From: Pseudomonas sp. GL-B-19
GTDB taxonomy: Bacteria > Pseudomonadota > Gammaproteobacteria > Pseudomonadales > Pseudomonadaceae
Length of the DNA: 64,000 nt
Direction of reading: 5' to 3'
Assembly (NCBI RefSeq): GCF_019956415.1
Contig: NZ_JAHBDK010000075.1
Span: 1-64,000, forward strand
This document shows, piece by piece, positions 32,017-41,182 of this stretch; position 1 is the first letter of the stretch, and every line of letters starts with the position of its first letter. The position numbers and the translations under genes are program-made. The notes beneath the pieces are model-generated. The model had not been told where the DNA came from. It saw only the letters and a program-made list of their open reading frames with translations, and ran no database searches.

Positions 32017-33258
32017 ATGGACAAGCCTTTAATCAACATAAGCCCGCATCATTTGCTTGGCTTTTGCCTCGCAATAACATTATTCGAACTACTGACTTAT
32101 ATGGCCAGTGACATGATCATGCCGGCGATGTTGACCGTCACTCATGAACTGAATGCCAGTGCGCAGCATGTTCCTTTTGCCTTCAATCTGTATTTGGCAG
32201 GGGGCGTACTTTTACAATGGCTTATCGGCCCGCTCTCCGATCACTTGGGCCGCCGCAAGATGTTACTCATTGGTTGTGCGGTATTCACGGTGGCCTGTAG
32301 CGCGGCGTTCAGTGTGCAAAGCATTTATACGTTCAACGGACTACGTCTGATTCAGGGCATGGGGCTGGGGTTTGTGATTGCCGTCAGTTACCCGGCCTTG
32401 CAAGAAGTGTTTTGTGAAGCGGACGCGGTAAAAATCATGGCGCTGCTGGGAAACGTTGCACTGCTTTCTCCCCTTCTCGGGCCATTGCTTGGCAGCCTGC
32501 TGCTGGAGTGGCTGAGCTGGCGGGAACTGTTTTTACTGCTGGGTATCGGCGGCATGGGAGTCTGGTCAGCACTTTACGTATTCATGCCGGAAACCGTGGG
32601 TACGTTGCGCCACGACGGTCAGCGCCTGATGGCTGTGCCGTTTGAATGGCGTGGCACCGTGCGCCGTTACACCGCGTTGCTCACCAATGCGCGATTCCTG
32701 AGCGCCACTGTCGCGCTGGGTGTGATGAGCCTGCCATTGATTGCCTGGATCGGGCTGGCGCCGCTGTTGTTGATGCAAAACCTGGGGGGCTCTTCGCTTG
32801 AATACGGCCTGTGGCAAATCCCGGTATTTGCCTGCGTGATTGTTGGCAATCTGATACTCAACCGATTGATCGCCAACACTGAACTGCCACAACTGATTCG
32901 ATACGCGCTCTGGCCGTTATGCGGTGGGCTCATTGCTTTGGTCACCCTCAGTGTCTGCGGCGTTTCGACACCTTTGCTGATCGGTTGCCTTGGGCTTTAC
33001 GCCGTCGGCCTTGGCATGAGCAATGCCGCGCTGTATCGCCTTGCGTTGTTTTCAAGCGATGACAGCAAGGGGCTGGTCTCGGCCATGATCGGCATGATCT
33101 CGATCGTTGTCATGGGGGGCGGCGGCTCGATTCTCGCGGCAGCCGGCGCTGGCAACAGCCATGAATCCTTCTCCCTGATGGCGGGTATCGCAGGGCTCGT
33201 GTGCCTGCTTCCCTTGCGATTTTTTCTGCGACGCCAACCTGTCGCGCTTGCCGTCTGA
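32017..33258 (+). CDS. MdfA-like multidrug/H+ antiporter of the MFS
   Basis: This is a 413-residue inner-membrane exporter with 12 predicted spans. It closely resembles E. coli MdfA in TM1 (LFELLTYMASDMIMPAM), where the substrate- and proton-related Glu and Asp (MdfA Glu26 and Asp34) are both kept. It also shares AYLAGG-type LYLAGGVLLQWLIGPLSD with motif A (GPLSDHLGRRKMLLIG), and YGLWQIPVFACVIVGNLILNRL. It is the first gene of the operon. AGGG precedes the ATG. Its position ahead of the three adenylating/reducing enzymes suggests export of the pathway product or self-protection. Its natural substrate is not known. Confidence 0.9.
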   Translation: MDKPLINISPHHLLGFCLAITLFELLTYMASDMIMPAMLTVTHELNASAQHVPFAFNLYLAGGVLLQWLIGPLSDHLGRRKMLLIGCAVFTVACSAAFSVQSIYTFNGLRLIQGMGLGFVIAVSYPALQEVFCEADAVKIMALLGNVALLSPLLGPLLGSLLLEWLSWRELFLLLGIGGMGVWSALYVFMPETVGTLRHDGQRLMAVPFEWRGTVRRYTALLTNARFLSATVALGVMSLPLIAWIGLAPLLLMQNLGGSSLEYGLWQIPVFACVIVGNLILNRLIANTELPQLIRYALWPLCGGLIALVTLSVCGVSTPLLIGCLGLYAVGLGMSNAALYRLALFSSDDSKGLVSAMIGMISIVVMGGGGSILAAAGAGNSHESFSLMAGIAGLVCLLPLRFFLRRQPVALAV

Positions 33259-33279
33259 TCCCTGACCAGAGGTCGTTTG

Positions 33280-34410
33280 ATGATCCACTTACCCCACACT
33301 GATGCGCTGTGCGCGTTAGCGAAACCCTATTGCCCGGATTCGGTGCCCGACAGCCTGTTCGATCAGGCCATGCGCGAAATCAGCCTGTTCCATTTTCAGC
33401 ACACACCGGGCTATGAACGCTGGCTGCACGCCAATGGGCTTGATGCCAAGGCGCTTGAATCGATGGATGACTGGTCAAGACTGCCGCCGATTTTTGCCCA
33501 CTATTTCAAACGCCGTTTATTGACGGGTCCTTCGGGCGAAGGCGCGCTGGAGCTGACATCGTCCGGCACCAGCGGCCAGAAAAGTCGCATGCGCTATGAC
33601 GCACGCAGCATGGCCGCCGCCCAAGGCATGGTCAGCCACATTTTCCGGCACTACGGCTGGGACACCCCCAACAGCCCCTGCAACTACTTGCTGCTGAGCT
33701 ATGAACCCGAAGCGGCCATTAGCCTGGGGACCGCCTACACCGATCAGTTTCTGTGTAGCTATGCGCCGGTCAACCGAGTCGCCTACGGATTGCGCCTGAC
33801 CGGCAGAGGGCACGCATTCGACCTGTTCGGGGTTGTCCGCGCCTTGCAGGAATTCGCCGAAGAAGGTTTGCCCGTGCGCATTCTCGGCTTTCCAGCGTTC
33901 CTGTCCCAGGCGTTGCAGCACATGGACGACACGGGCCTGGCGGACCTCAAGCTGCCGGCCAAGTCATTGGTGTTTCTCGGAGGCGGCTGGAAAACCCAGG
34001 CGGCACAGGAGATTCCTCTGTCGCAGTTGTATCAACGCATCAACCGTCAATTGGGTATCGCACTGTCCCGCTGCCGGGATGGCTATGGTGCCGTGGAGCA
34101 CGCCGTGCCTTACATCCAGTGTGCTCACCAGCACTTCCATGTGCCGATTTATTCGAAGGTTTTCGTGCGCAATCCCGCCAATTTCAGTGTCCAGCCCTAC
34201 GGTCAGCGTGGCTTGCTGGAGTTCGTCTCTCCCTACATTTCTTCAAGCCCGGCGCATGCCGTGGTGATGGGGGATCTGGCGACGCTGCACCCCGGCGCAA
34301 CCTGCGGGTGCGGCCTGGCAACCGACTGGTTTGAACTGCATGGACGCGCCGGAACCACTGCCAGCCGAAGCTGCGCGATGGCCGCGTCCGAACTGATTGG
34401 AGGGGCATGA
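33280..34410 (+). CDS. LuxE-like acyl-protein synthetase
   Basis: This 376-residue enzyme of the LuxE family activates a carboxylic acid as acyl-AMP and then carries it on a Cys for the reductase. The ATP-binding P-loop is ELTSSGTSGQKS at residues 91-102. A Cys near the C-terminus, C365 in TASRSCAMAA, fits the position of the acylated Cys364 of Vibrio harveyi LuxE (378 residues). The region YGAVEHAVPYIQC corresponds to the adenylate-binding turn. The ATG at 33280 follows AGAGG; a TTG one codon earlier is less likely. It sits just before the LuxC-type gene (one base apart), so the two probably act together. The acid substrate is unknown. Confidence 0.85.
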   Translation: MIHLPHTDALCALAKPYCPDSVPDSLFDQAMREISLFHFQHTPGYERWLHANGLDAKALESMDDWSRLPPIFAHYFKRRLLTGPSGEGALELTSSGTSGQKSRMRYDARSMAAAQGMVSHIFRHYGWDTPNSPCNYLLLSYEPEAAISLGTAYTDQFLCSYAPVNRVAYGLRLTGRGHAFDLFGVVRALQEFAEEGLPVRILGFPAFLSQALQHMDDTGLADLKLPAKSLVFLGGGWKTQAAQEIPLSQLYQRINRQLGIALSRCRDGYGAVEHAVPYIQCAHQHFHVPIYSKVFVRNPANFSVQPYGQRGLLEFVSPYISSSPAHAVVMGDLATLHPGATCGCGLATDWFELHGRAGTTASRSCAMAASELIGGA

Positions 34411-34411
34411 C

Positions 34412-36817
34412 ATGTACTTGATCAATGGCCAACTGCACGACGATGTCAACCTTGAGACAACCCTTGAAGGGCTGCACCAACAACTTCCCAGGCTGCTGAA
34501 TGCGCCGATCGACAGCGATACCGTGATCGAAACCGCCGTGCAATTTGCTGTGCAATTGCAGGCAAACAGATTCGATCTACCCCTCGACGATGAACAACGC
34601 CAGGGGCTTATCGACTTTTGCCAGCGCAGCACCCTCAGCACCAAGCTTGAGCGAGAACTGGGTGTGCAACCCCGCTCGCTACGGCGCATCGATTACCAGC
34701 AAGCGCGCTTTGAAAGTTGGCATCCGCTGGGACTGGTGGTGCATGTGACGCCAGGCAATGCACCGCTGCTGGCGTTCTGCGCGGTCGTTGAAAGCCTGTT
34801 GGCCGGCAACGTCAACTGGCTTCGCCCCAGCTCCAGCGATGAAGGATTGACCGCGCGATTACTCGCAGCCCTGGTGCAGTGCGACACCAGCGAGACGCTG
34901 GCTGATTTCATTGCGGTGCTGCCTGTCAGCACGGCACAGATCCCTCAACTTTGCGCTCACGCCGATGGCGTATCGGCCTGGGGCGGCGAACAGGCGCTTA
35001 AAGCCGTTCGTCAGCACATCCCGGCCGGGTGTCGCTGGATCGATTGGGGCCACAGAATCAGTTTCGCTTACCTGTCGCCGGATGCGGCCACTGCGTCAAC
35101 GCTGGATGCATTGGTGGATGAGGTCTGCAGTCTGGATCAACAAGCCTGCTCCAGCCCACAATGGTTGCTGGTCGACAGTGACGATCCGGCGGTTTTACAG
35201 GACTTGGGGGAGCGACTGGCCGAGTCGTTCAAACGCCGCGCCAACCACTGGCCGGCACTGGTTCCGAACGATCAGGAAGCGTCGGAAATCACCACCCGCA
35301 GCGCCATGGCGCGACTGGAACATTGCTTTGCGAACCAGCTCGGCCAGGTCTGGACCGGCGCCGGATGGCGAATTATCTGGGAACACCATCAAGCGCTGTC
35401 ACCGTCTCCGCTGTTTCGTACGCTGTTGCTCAAACCCGTACCGCAGCACTTGATCGCCCAGACACTACTGCCGTGGCGTAACGTGCTGCAAAGCTGCGCG
35501 TTGATCTGTTCGGCTACACAAACGCCGCTGTTGGTGCGCACGCTGGTCAACGCGGGGGTCACGCGCATTGCGCCCTGCGGGTCTATTCATGACGGCTACG
35601 CCGGTGAGCCGCATGACGGTGTCTACGCGTTGGCGCGCCTGAGTCGCCGCCTCTCGGTGAGTTTGCCACCGAATGCGGTGACTGGCCGGGCAACACTCGA
35701 CGCGCTACCCGCTGCACCTGATACACACCAAGCGCCGGTCATGGATAAAAACGCGTTCATGACCCAGCCCATCAGGGCCGCGGCACAGCTGTATTTTCGT
35801 TCGGGTGGAAGCAGCGGCACGCCGGCGCTGGCGGGGTTCAGCTATCGCGACTTCCAGCGGCAGATGCGCGCGGCGGCCGACGGCCTGTTCGCCGCCGGCC
35901 TCGACCCTGCGACAGACCGGGTGATGAACCTGTTTTACGGCGGCAGCTTGTACGGCGGCTTTTCCAGTTTTACCAAGGTACTTGAGCAGATGGGAATGAC
36001 CCATTTCCCGATGGGGGCACCGCCGAATGACGACTTCAGCGAAATAGCGCAAATGATCGCCGACCACCGCGTCACTGTGTTGATCGGCATGCCGAGTACC
36101 TTGCACCGCCTGTTCTTCAACGAGCAAGAGCGTCTTCGCACTTATGGCGGCATCCACAAGGTGTTCCTCGGCGGCGAACATCCGGCACAGGCCAGCCTGA
36201 GCCTGATGGAAAGCTGTGGCGTATTGCAGATTCGCTCGGCGATCTATGGCTCGGTAGACGCCGGCCCTCTTGGGCATGCCTGCACGGCGACGGCCAATGG
36301 GGTGTTTCATTTGATGTGCGATACCCAGCATCTGGAAATCGTGCACATGGAACAGGATGTGCCGGTTCAGGCCGATGAGGTCGGTCGTTTGCTGTTCACG
36401 TCCCGGGCACGCCAAGGCCAGGACGTGCGCCGGTATGACGTTGGCGACACCGGTCGATGGGTACCCGGCCCCTGCCCTTGTGGACTCGACTCGCCGCGAT
36501 TCGAGTTGCTGCAACGCCACGGCAAGCTGCTGCGGGTCGGTACACAATTCATTTCACCGGCGGCTCTGCAAGACAGTGTCGGCAGGCCGATTCAAATGGT
36601 CCTGGAGCATGCGCCGGATGGCATGGAGCGGCTGCGCGTTTTAGTCAATTCAAACACTGGCGACGTCCACCAATCCCTATTGACTGATGAAGCACTGGCG
36701 CACGCGGTGAACGATGGCTTTTTAACGGTGGAAATCCACGTGTGCGCTGAATCAGCGTTCACAAGAAATCCACACAGCGGTAAAACCCCATTGGTCATTG
36801 ATAACCGATATAAATAG
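34412..36817 (+). CDS. LuxC-type acyl reductase fused to a PaaK/LuxE-like adenylating domain
   Basis: This is an 801-residue bifunctional protein. The N-terminal ~430 residues are LuxC-like (acyl-CoA/acyl-enzyme reductase): WHPLGLVVHVTPGNAPLLAF (residues 103-122), the catalytic Cys246 in SLDQQACSSPQW, and a C-terminal AGVTRIAPCGSIHDGYAGEP. From residue ~450 a second domain begins with the nucleotide loop AQLYFRSGGSSGTPALAG (458-475), followed by KVFLGGEHP and IYGSVDAGPLGH, typical of PaaK/LuxE-family ligases. Free-standing LuxC is about 480 residues, so this is a true fusion. It could adenylate an acid and reduce it in one polypeptide. The ATG at 34412, one base after the LuxE stop, has GGAGG. 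The start, substrate and product are inferred. Confidence 0.85.
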   Translation: MYLINGQLHDDVNLETTLEGLHQQLPRLLNAPIDSDTVIETAVQFAVQLQANRFDLPLDDEQRQGLIDFCQRSTLSTKLERELGVQPRSLRRIDYQQARFESWHPLGLVVHVTPGNAPLLAFCAVVESLLAGNVNWLRPSSSDEGLTARLLAALVQCDTSETLADFIAVLPVSTAQIPQLCAHADGVSAWGGEQALKAVRQHIPAGCRWIDWGHRISFAYLSPDAATASTLDALVDEVCSLDQQACSSPQWLLVDSDDPAVLQDLGERLAESFKRRANHWPALVPNDQEASEITTRSAMARLEHCFANQLGQVWTGAGWRIIWEHHQALSPSPLFRTLLLKPVPQHLIAQTLLPWRNVLQSCALICSATQTPLLVRTLVNAGVTRIAPCGSIHDGYAGEPHDGVYALARLSRRLSVSLPPNAVTGRATLDALPAAPDTHQAPVMDKNAFMTQPIRAAAQLYFRSGGSSGTPALAGFSYRDFQRQMRAAADGLFAAGLDPATDRVMNLFYGGSLYGGFSSFTKVLEQMGMTHFPMGAPPNDDFSEIAQMIADHRVTVLIGMPSTLHRLFFNEQERLRTYGGIHKVFLGGEHPAQASLSLMESCGVLQIRSAIYGSVDAGPLGHACTATANGVFHLMCDTQHLEIVHMEQDVPVQADEVGRLLFTSRARQGQDVRRYDVGDTGRWVPGPCPCGLDSPRFELLQRHGKLLRVGTQFISPAALQDSVGRPIQMVLEHAPDGMERLRVLVNSNTGDVHQSLLTDEALAHAVNDGFLTVEIHVCAESAFTRNPHSGKTPLVIDNRYK

Positions 36818-36878
36818 ACCCTTTGTTTGCAACAGCTTGTTTTTAACCGCCCAAACGCCTGATAAAAAAGAGAACCCA

Positions 36879-38168
36879 GTGAATTCAATTTATTCGCTTG
36901 AACAACTCGTGCCTTATATAAGGCAACACTCAAACTTCTACAGTAAACAACTGCAACACTTACCAGCACAAGGCATTACTTTAAAAGATCTACCGCTGAC
37001 CAACGCGATTGATTATTGGACAGACAGTAACGACTTGAATTATTGGCCGGTGCTGACCGGGCAAGTCGATAACGGGCTAGTATTTAAAACCGGCGGATCG
37101 ACCAGCCACGGCAAACTGAGTGTTTATACGTCCAATGAATGGCTCACACTGGTGAGCACTTTCGGCGACAGTGTTACTGCTCAATTGGAGGACGGTGACC
37201 GGGTCGCCAATCTGTTTTTTTCCGGCGATCTTTACGCCAGCTTTGTGTTCATCCATGACTCACTGGCGCACGTCAAAAAGTCCATCTGTGAGTTCCCGTT
37301 CACAGGCAGTGTCGACATGGATGTGTTGGCCGATGCGGTGGATCAGCATCGGATCAACGTGCTGGTCGGCGTACCGGCGCAGTTGTTGCGGTTCGCCGCC
37401 TACCTGCACCAGCATCAGCGCGTGCTATTGGAGGTTGAAACATTGCTGTACGGCGGCGAAAGCCTTTTCCCCGCACAAATAGCCATTCTCAAGTCGGTAT
37501 TGCCCAATGTGCGCATTGCCTCCATCGGCTACGCCAGTGTCGATGCCGGCCTGATCGGCGCCAGCAGTCGTGATTGCGCCATGGGTGAGCACCGGGTGTT
37601 TGAACCACACATCTTGCTGGAAATTGTCGATGAACTCACCGGGGAAGTCATAGAAGACTGTGATCGCACCGGTTTGCTGGTGGTCACCAACCTGACTCGC
37701 CGGCTCATGCCACTGCTGCGTTATCCGGTGGGCGACCGCGCTTGCTGGCGTGAGCCGGGTACAGCGCCCAAACGCAAATTCGCACTCAAGGGACGCAGCG
37801 CCCACAGCCAGCGGGTCCGAGTGGGTTCGCTGTCGTTGCTGGTCGATGAAATCCTGCTGATCGTGCAGCGCATCGCTCACAGCGATCAATGGCAGTTGTT
37901 GATCGAGCAAGAGGGACACAAAGACATCGTGACTGTGAAGTGGGTGCCTGACACGCCATCAACCGCCACCGCCCCCGTCTGCAGCGCGTTGCATGAAGCG
38001 CTGGCCATGCACTATCCCGGCATTGGGCAACTGAATCGGGAGGGGCTGCTGGTGTTGCGCGTGTTGTCCTGCGCGGTCACCGATTTGCAACTTCACCCGC
38101 GATCCGGCAAGCAGATGCGCGTCCTGGACTTGCGTGTGTATGACACACCTTCAACGGAGCGTGCGTGA
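36879..38168 (+). CDS. PaaK/LuxE-like adenylate-forming enzyme
   Basis: This is a 429-residue protein from a GTG at 36879 (VNSIYSLEQL) with an AGAGA-like site; a TTG further upstream overlaps the preceding gene and looks wrong. The nucleotide loop is FKTGGSTSHGKLSV (residues ~69-82). A paralogous pattern to the fusion's C-terminal domain is visible: VANLFFSGDLYASF corresponds to MNLFYGGSLYGGF, INVLVGVPAQLLRF to VTVLIGMPSTLHRL, and GYASVDAGLIGASS to YGSVDAGPLGHACT. It therefore probably arose by duplication within the cluster. It likely activates a carboxylic acid, transferring it to CoA, a protein or an amine. No transferase domain is attached. Confidence 0.8.
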   Translation: MNSIYSLEQLVPYIRQHSNFYSKQLQHLPAQGITLKDLPLTNAIDYWTDSNDLNYWPVLTGQVDNGLVFKTGGSTSHGKLSVYTSNEWLTLVSTFGDSVTAQLEDGDRVANLFFSGDLYASFVFIHDSLAHVKKSICEFPFTGSVDMDVLADAVDQHRINVLVGVPAQLLRFAAYLHQHQRVLLEVETLLYGGESLFPAQIAILKSVLPNVRIASIGYASVDAGLIGASSRDCAMGEHRVFEPHILLEIVDELTGEVIEDCDRTGLLVVTNLTRRLMPLLRYPVGDRACWREPGTAPKRKFALKGRSAHSQRVRVGSLSLLVDEILLIVQRIAHSDQWQLLIEQEGHKDIVTVKWVPDTPSTATAPVCSALHEALAMHYPGIGQLNREGLLVLRVLSCAVTDLQLHPRSGKQMRVLDLRVYDTPSTERA

Positions 38169-39103
38169 TGTCGGACCTTGTTTATCGTCGCTACCAACCC
38201 AGTGATGCACACGACGTGAGCCAGTTGTTTCGCGTGGTCTATGGGGATCATTACGTTCAACCGGATGTTTATCTGCCGAACATGATCAGCCAGCACAATG
38301 CCGATGGCCGCTGGACCTCGATGCTGGCAGTAGACGGCCAACGGGTTCTGGGGCATGCCGCGTTATGCAACGACACACTGACGGATACCACGGAACTGGC
38401 CCTCTGCGTGGTCCATCCCGCCGCACAAAGGCAAAATATCGCGACGAACCTGAGTCGGGAATTACTGATGCAGGCGGGTTTGCTGGGGTTCAGCAGTGTC
38501 TTGATCAAACAGGTCACCCACCATCCCTACACGCAACGCATGGCGCAAAGCATTGGCTTCCACAGCACCGGATTACTCCCCGATTACGTACCGTCGCCTT
38601 TCGCCGAGTCGCTACCGGAATCCATCGTGATCGGTTGTTATGTGGCCCAAGGGAACTTGCGCGCACTGCCTGACATTCCGTGGCCCGAGAGTTGCCGCAG
38701 GTTGATGCAGCGTTTGAGCGCTGTGTTCGGGACTTCTCGGGTCACGACATCGCCCGACTCGATACCGTTGCACATCAGGCAACACCATCAGCGCTATGCC
38801 ATCGCCATTCACCGCTTGAGCGACAGGCTGATGGACCAGCTCTCGGGGTTGCCCGGCCATTGGCTTATCTCAGTCAAACTCGCGTTGTCACGGCACTTTG
38901 CCGAAGACCTGCACCGTTTGACGATGCGCGGTTTCACCTTCACCGGATTGATGCCCGTGCCCAGCCACCATGGATGGTTCGCCCTGTTTCATCGTGGGGC
39001 GCAGCCGCGCCACCTCAACCTGCATTGCCCTGACATGCAACAGTTGCACGAGGACTTGCAGCGCAATGTCAGGGCACTGGACAGCGCGTGTTCAGCCGCT
39101 TGA
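38168..39103 (+). CDS. GNAT-family acetyltransferase with a C-terminal extension
   Basis: This is a 311-residue protein whose ATG overlaps the preceding stop (TGATG), so translation is coupled. Residues ~5-150 form a GNAT fold: LVYRRYQPSDAHDVSQLF, ALCVVHPAAQRQNIATNLSR at the acetyl-CoA loop, and QSIGFHSTGLLPDY near the end of the fold. The loop has Asn in place of the usual first Gly. The last ~150 residues have no domain I recognise. It closes the cluster of activating and reducing enzymes, so acetylation of an intermediate or the product, or self-protection, is likely. The 3' end overlaps the convergent LysR gene by 12 bases. Confidence 0.75.
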   Translation: MSDLVYRRYQPSDAHDVSQLFRVVYGDHYVQPDVYLPNMISQHNADGRWTSMLAVDGQRVLGHAALCNDTLTDTTELALCVVHPAAQRQNIATNLSRELLMQAGLLGFSSVLIKQVTHHPYTQRMAQSIGFHSTGLLPDYVPSPFAESLPESIVIGCYVAQGNLRALPDIPWPESCRRLMQRLSAVFGTSRVTTSPDSIPLHIRQHHQRYAIAIHRLSDRLMDQLSGLPGHWLISVKLALSRHFAEDLHRLTMRGFTFTGLMPVPSHHGWFALFHRGAQPRHLNLHCPDMQQLHEDLQRNVRALDSACSAA

Positions 39104-40018
39104 ATCCTTTCTGTAAACGTTAAGTCCCGGCTGCGCGCAAAGCTCCACCAACCAATCGACAAACACCCTCACCCGCCGGGACAACTGGCGGTGAGGTGGA
39201 TAAAGCGCCGTCAGCGGCATTACCGGTGGCGGCACCTTGGCGAGCACTTCACACAGACGGCCTTCTTCGAACTGGCGGGCAACGTGGTAGTACGGGGTCT
39301 GAATCAGTCCATACCCCGCCTCACAGGCCGCCAGGTAACCATCGGCGCTGTTGACCGCGACCTGTTTGGGCAAATCCATGAGTTGAACCTCGTCATTGAC
39401 CATGAATTCGAGCCCGTAACGCTTACCGGTACTGCCGGAGAAATATTCCACCATCCGGTGCCCCGCAAGGTCAGCCAGGCACTCAGGCGTTCCGTGGCGT
39501 TGCAAGTAGTCAGGGCTGGCACACGTGACCTGATCCAGCCTGACCAATGGCCGTGCCACCAATGAATCATCCAGCGCCAAGCCACCGCGCAGCACACAGT
39601 CGACCCCTTCGCGAATCAGATCGACGGGGCGGTCGTTCAAGCCGATTTCCAAATCGATCAAAGGATAACGGCGGGTGAATTCTGGCAGCGCCGGAATCAC
39701 GATCAAACGCCCGACCCCTGCCGGCATGTCCACGCGCAGCAGGCCTTTGGGGTTATGTCGCGCGGCGGAAAACACCGCTTCGGTCTCCTCCAGATCTGCC
39801 AGTAACCGCACACAACGGGGGTAATAGGCTGCGCCGTCGAGGGTCAGGCTGAGCTGTCGCGTGGTGCGTTGCAGCAGTTGCACCCCGAGGTGCGCTTCAA
39901 GCTGCTTGATCAGCGTGGTGACCGACGCTCGGGGTAATTGCAGGCTGTCTGCCGCTTTGGCAAACCCGCCGAGTTCGACGATTCGGGCAAACACGCGCAT
40001 GGCGTTGAAACGGTCCAT
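39092..40018 (-). CDS. LysR-family transcriptional regulator
   Basis: This 308-residue regulator of the CrgA/AaeR-like branch has the HTH AMRVFARIVELGGFAKAADS then LPRASVTTLIKQLEAHLGVQ (residues 5-50), and an effector domain from ~90. It is divergent from the aldo/keto reductase at 40137 and likely regulates it. It converges with the GNAT gene at the end of the exporter/LuxE-LuxC operon, overlapping its last 12 bases, so it could also be a regulator of that operon, but the distance to the operator region makes this less direct. Confidence 0.9.
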   Translation of the reverse strand: MDRFNAMRVFARIVELGGFAKAADSLQLPRASVTTLIKQLEAHLGVQLLQRTTRQLSLTLDGAAYYPRCVRLLADLEETEAVFSAARHNPKGLLRVDMPAGVGRLIVIPALPEFTRRYPLIDLEIGLNDRPVDLIREGVDCVLRGGLALDDSLVARPLVRLDQVTCASPDYLQRHGTPECLADLAGHRMVEYFSGSTGKRYGLEFMVNDEVQLMDLPKQVAVNSADGYLAACEAGYGLIQTPYYHVARQFEEGRLCEVLAKVPPPVMPLTALYPPHRQLSRRVRVFVDWLVELCAQPGLNVYRKDSSG

Positions 40019-40136
40019 TGCGAAGGCGTCTCTGATGATTATTTAGAAAAAACGAACAGTGATAGCAGTTTTAGCCGGTTTATCTTGTTTTTACCAAGAG
40101 CAACACTGTGCTTTCACACCACAGGGAGTTGATTTC

Positions 40137-41132
40137 ATGCAAACACGTCAATTGGGCAAAAACGGCCCGCAGGTATCCGCCATCGGCCTGGGCTGCATGG
40201 GCATGACCGATTTCTATACCACGGGCGTGAACACCCGTGAGGCCACCGCCACCTTGCATCGCGCGCTCGAACTCGGGATCAACCTGCTCGACACCGCGGA
40301 CATGTACGGCCCTCACACCAACGAAGAATTGATCGGCAACGCCATTGCCGGTAAACGCGACCAGGTGTTTCTGGCAAGCAAGTTCGGCATTGTCCGTGAC
40401 TCGTCCAACCCTACCGCACGGGGTGTGAATGGCCGACCGGAATACATTCGCGAATCCATCGACGGCACACTCAAACGCCTCAACGTGGAAACCCTCGACT
40501 TGTATTACCAGCACCGCATCGATCCGCAGGTGGCCATCGAAGAAACCGTCGGCGCCATGGCCGAGTTGGTCAAGGCCGGCAAGGTGCGCTACCTGGGCTT
40601 GAGCGAGGCGTCGGCCGCCACGCTGGAGCGGGCGCATAAAGTGCATCCCATCAGTGCGCTGCAAAGTGAGTATTCGTTGTGGAGCCGCGATCAGGAGGAG
40701 AACGGCTGCCTCGCCGCGTGCCAGCGACTGGGCGTGGCGTTTGTGCCCTACAGCCCATTGGGGCGCGGCTTTCTGACGGGCGCACTGAAAAGCCCGGATG
40801 ACTTTGCGGCGGATGATTACCGTCGTTTCAGCCCGCGTTTTCAAGGGGAAAACTTTGCGAAGAATCTGCTGCTGGTGCAGCAGGTACAGGCATTAGCGGC
40901 GGACAAGGGTGTGACAGCGGGCCAGTTGGCGTTGGCCTGGGTGCTGGCGCAAGGTGACTACCTGATCCCGATTCCAGGGACCAAACAACGCAAATACCTT
41001 GAAGAGAACATCGCCGCACTGGAGGTAAAACTCAGCCACGACGAGTTGCAAGCGCTGGAAGCGATATTCCCGGCGAATGCCACCGCAGGCTTGCGCTACC
41101 CCGAGGAAGTCATGAAGTTGCTCGACCGCTAG
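40137..41132 (+). CDS. Aldo/keto reductase
   Basis: This is a 331-residue NADPH-dependent reductase. The ATG at 40137 follows GGGAG with eight bases between; 26 extra residues upstream are not typical. The tetrad is visible: Asp and Tyr in NLLDTADMYGP (~49-59), Lys in FLASKFGIV (~79) and His in DLYYQHRIDP (~121). The cofactor region IPIPGTKQRKYLEENIAAL is near residue 281. The sequence style is that of the AKR13/AKR12-like, IolS/YakC group. It is divergent from the LysR gene, 118 bases away, and probably regulated by it. The substrate is unknown. Confidence 0.92.
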   Translation: MQTRQLGKNGPQVSAIGLGCMGMTDFYTTGVNTREATATLHRALELGINLLDTADMYGPHTNEELIGNAIAGKRDQVFLASKFGIVRDSSNPTARGVNGRPEYIRESIDGTLKRLNVETLDLYYQHRIDPQVAIEETVGAMAELVKAGKVRYLGLSEASAATLERAHKVHPISALQSEYSLWSRDQEENGCLAACQRLGVAFVPYSPLGRGFLTGALKSPDDFAADDYRRFSPRFQGENFAKNLLLVQQVQALAADKGVTAGQLALAWVLAQGDYLIPIPGTKQRKYLEENIAALEVKLSHDELQALEAIFPANATAGLRYPEEVMKLLDR

Positions 41133-41182
41133 CAACAGCCGTTCAAGGTTCAGTGAATACCTGACCCGGTGGGACCTGACCT

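Noticed and set aside
38165..38167. GTG start one codon before the GNAT ATG
   Set aside because: The ATG at 38168 has better spacing from GGAG and gives the usual TGATG coupling.
33280..38168. Bioluminescence (lux) operon
   Set aside because: Only LuxC- and LuxE-like functions are present. There is no luciferase, no luxD, and the reductase is a fusion, so light production is not supported.
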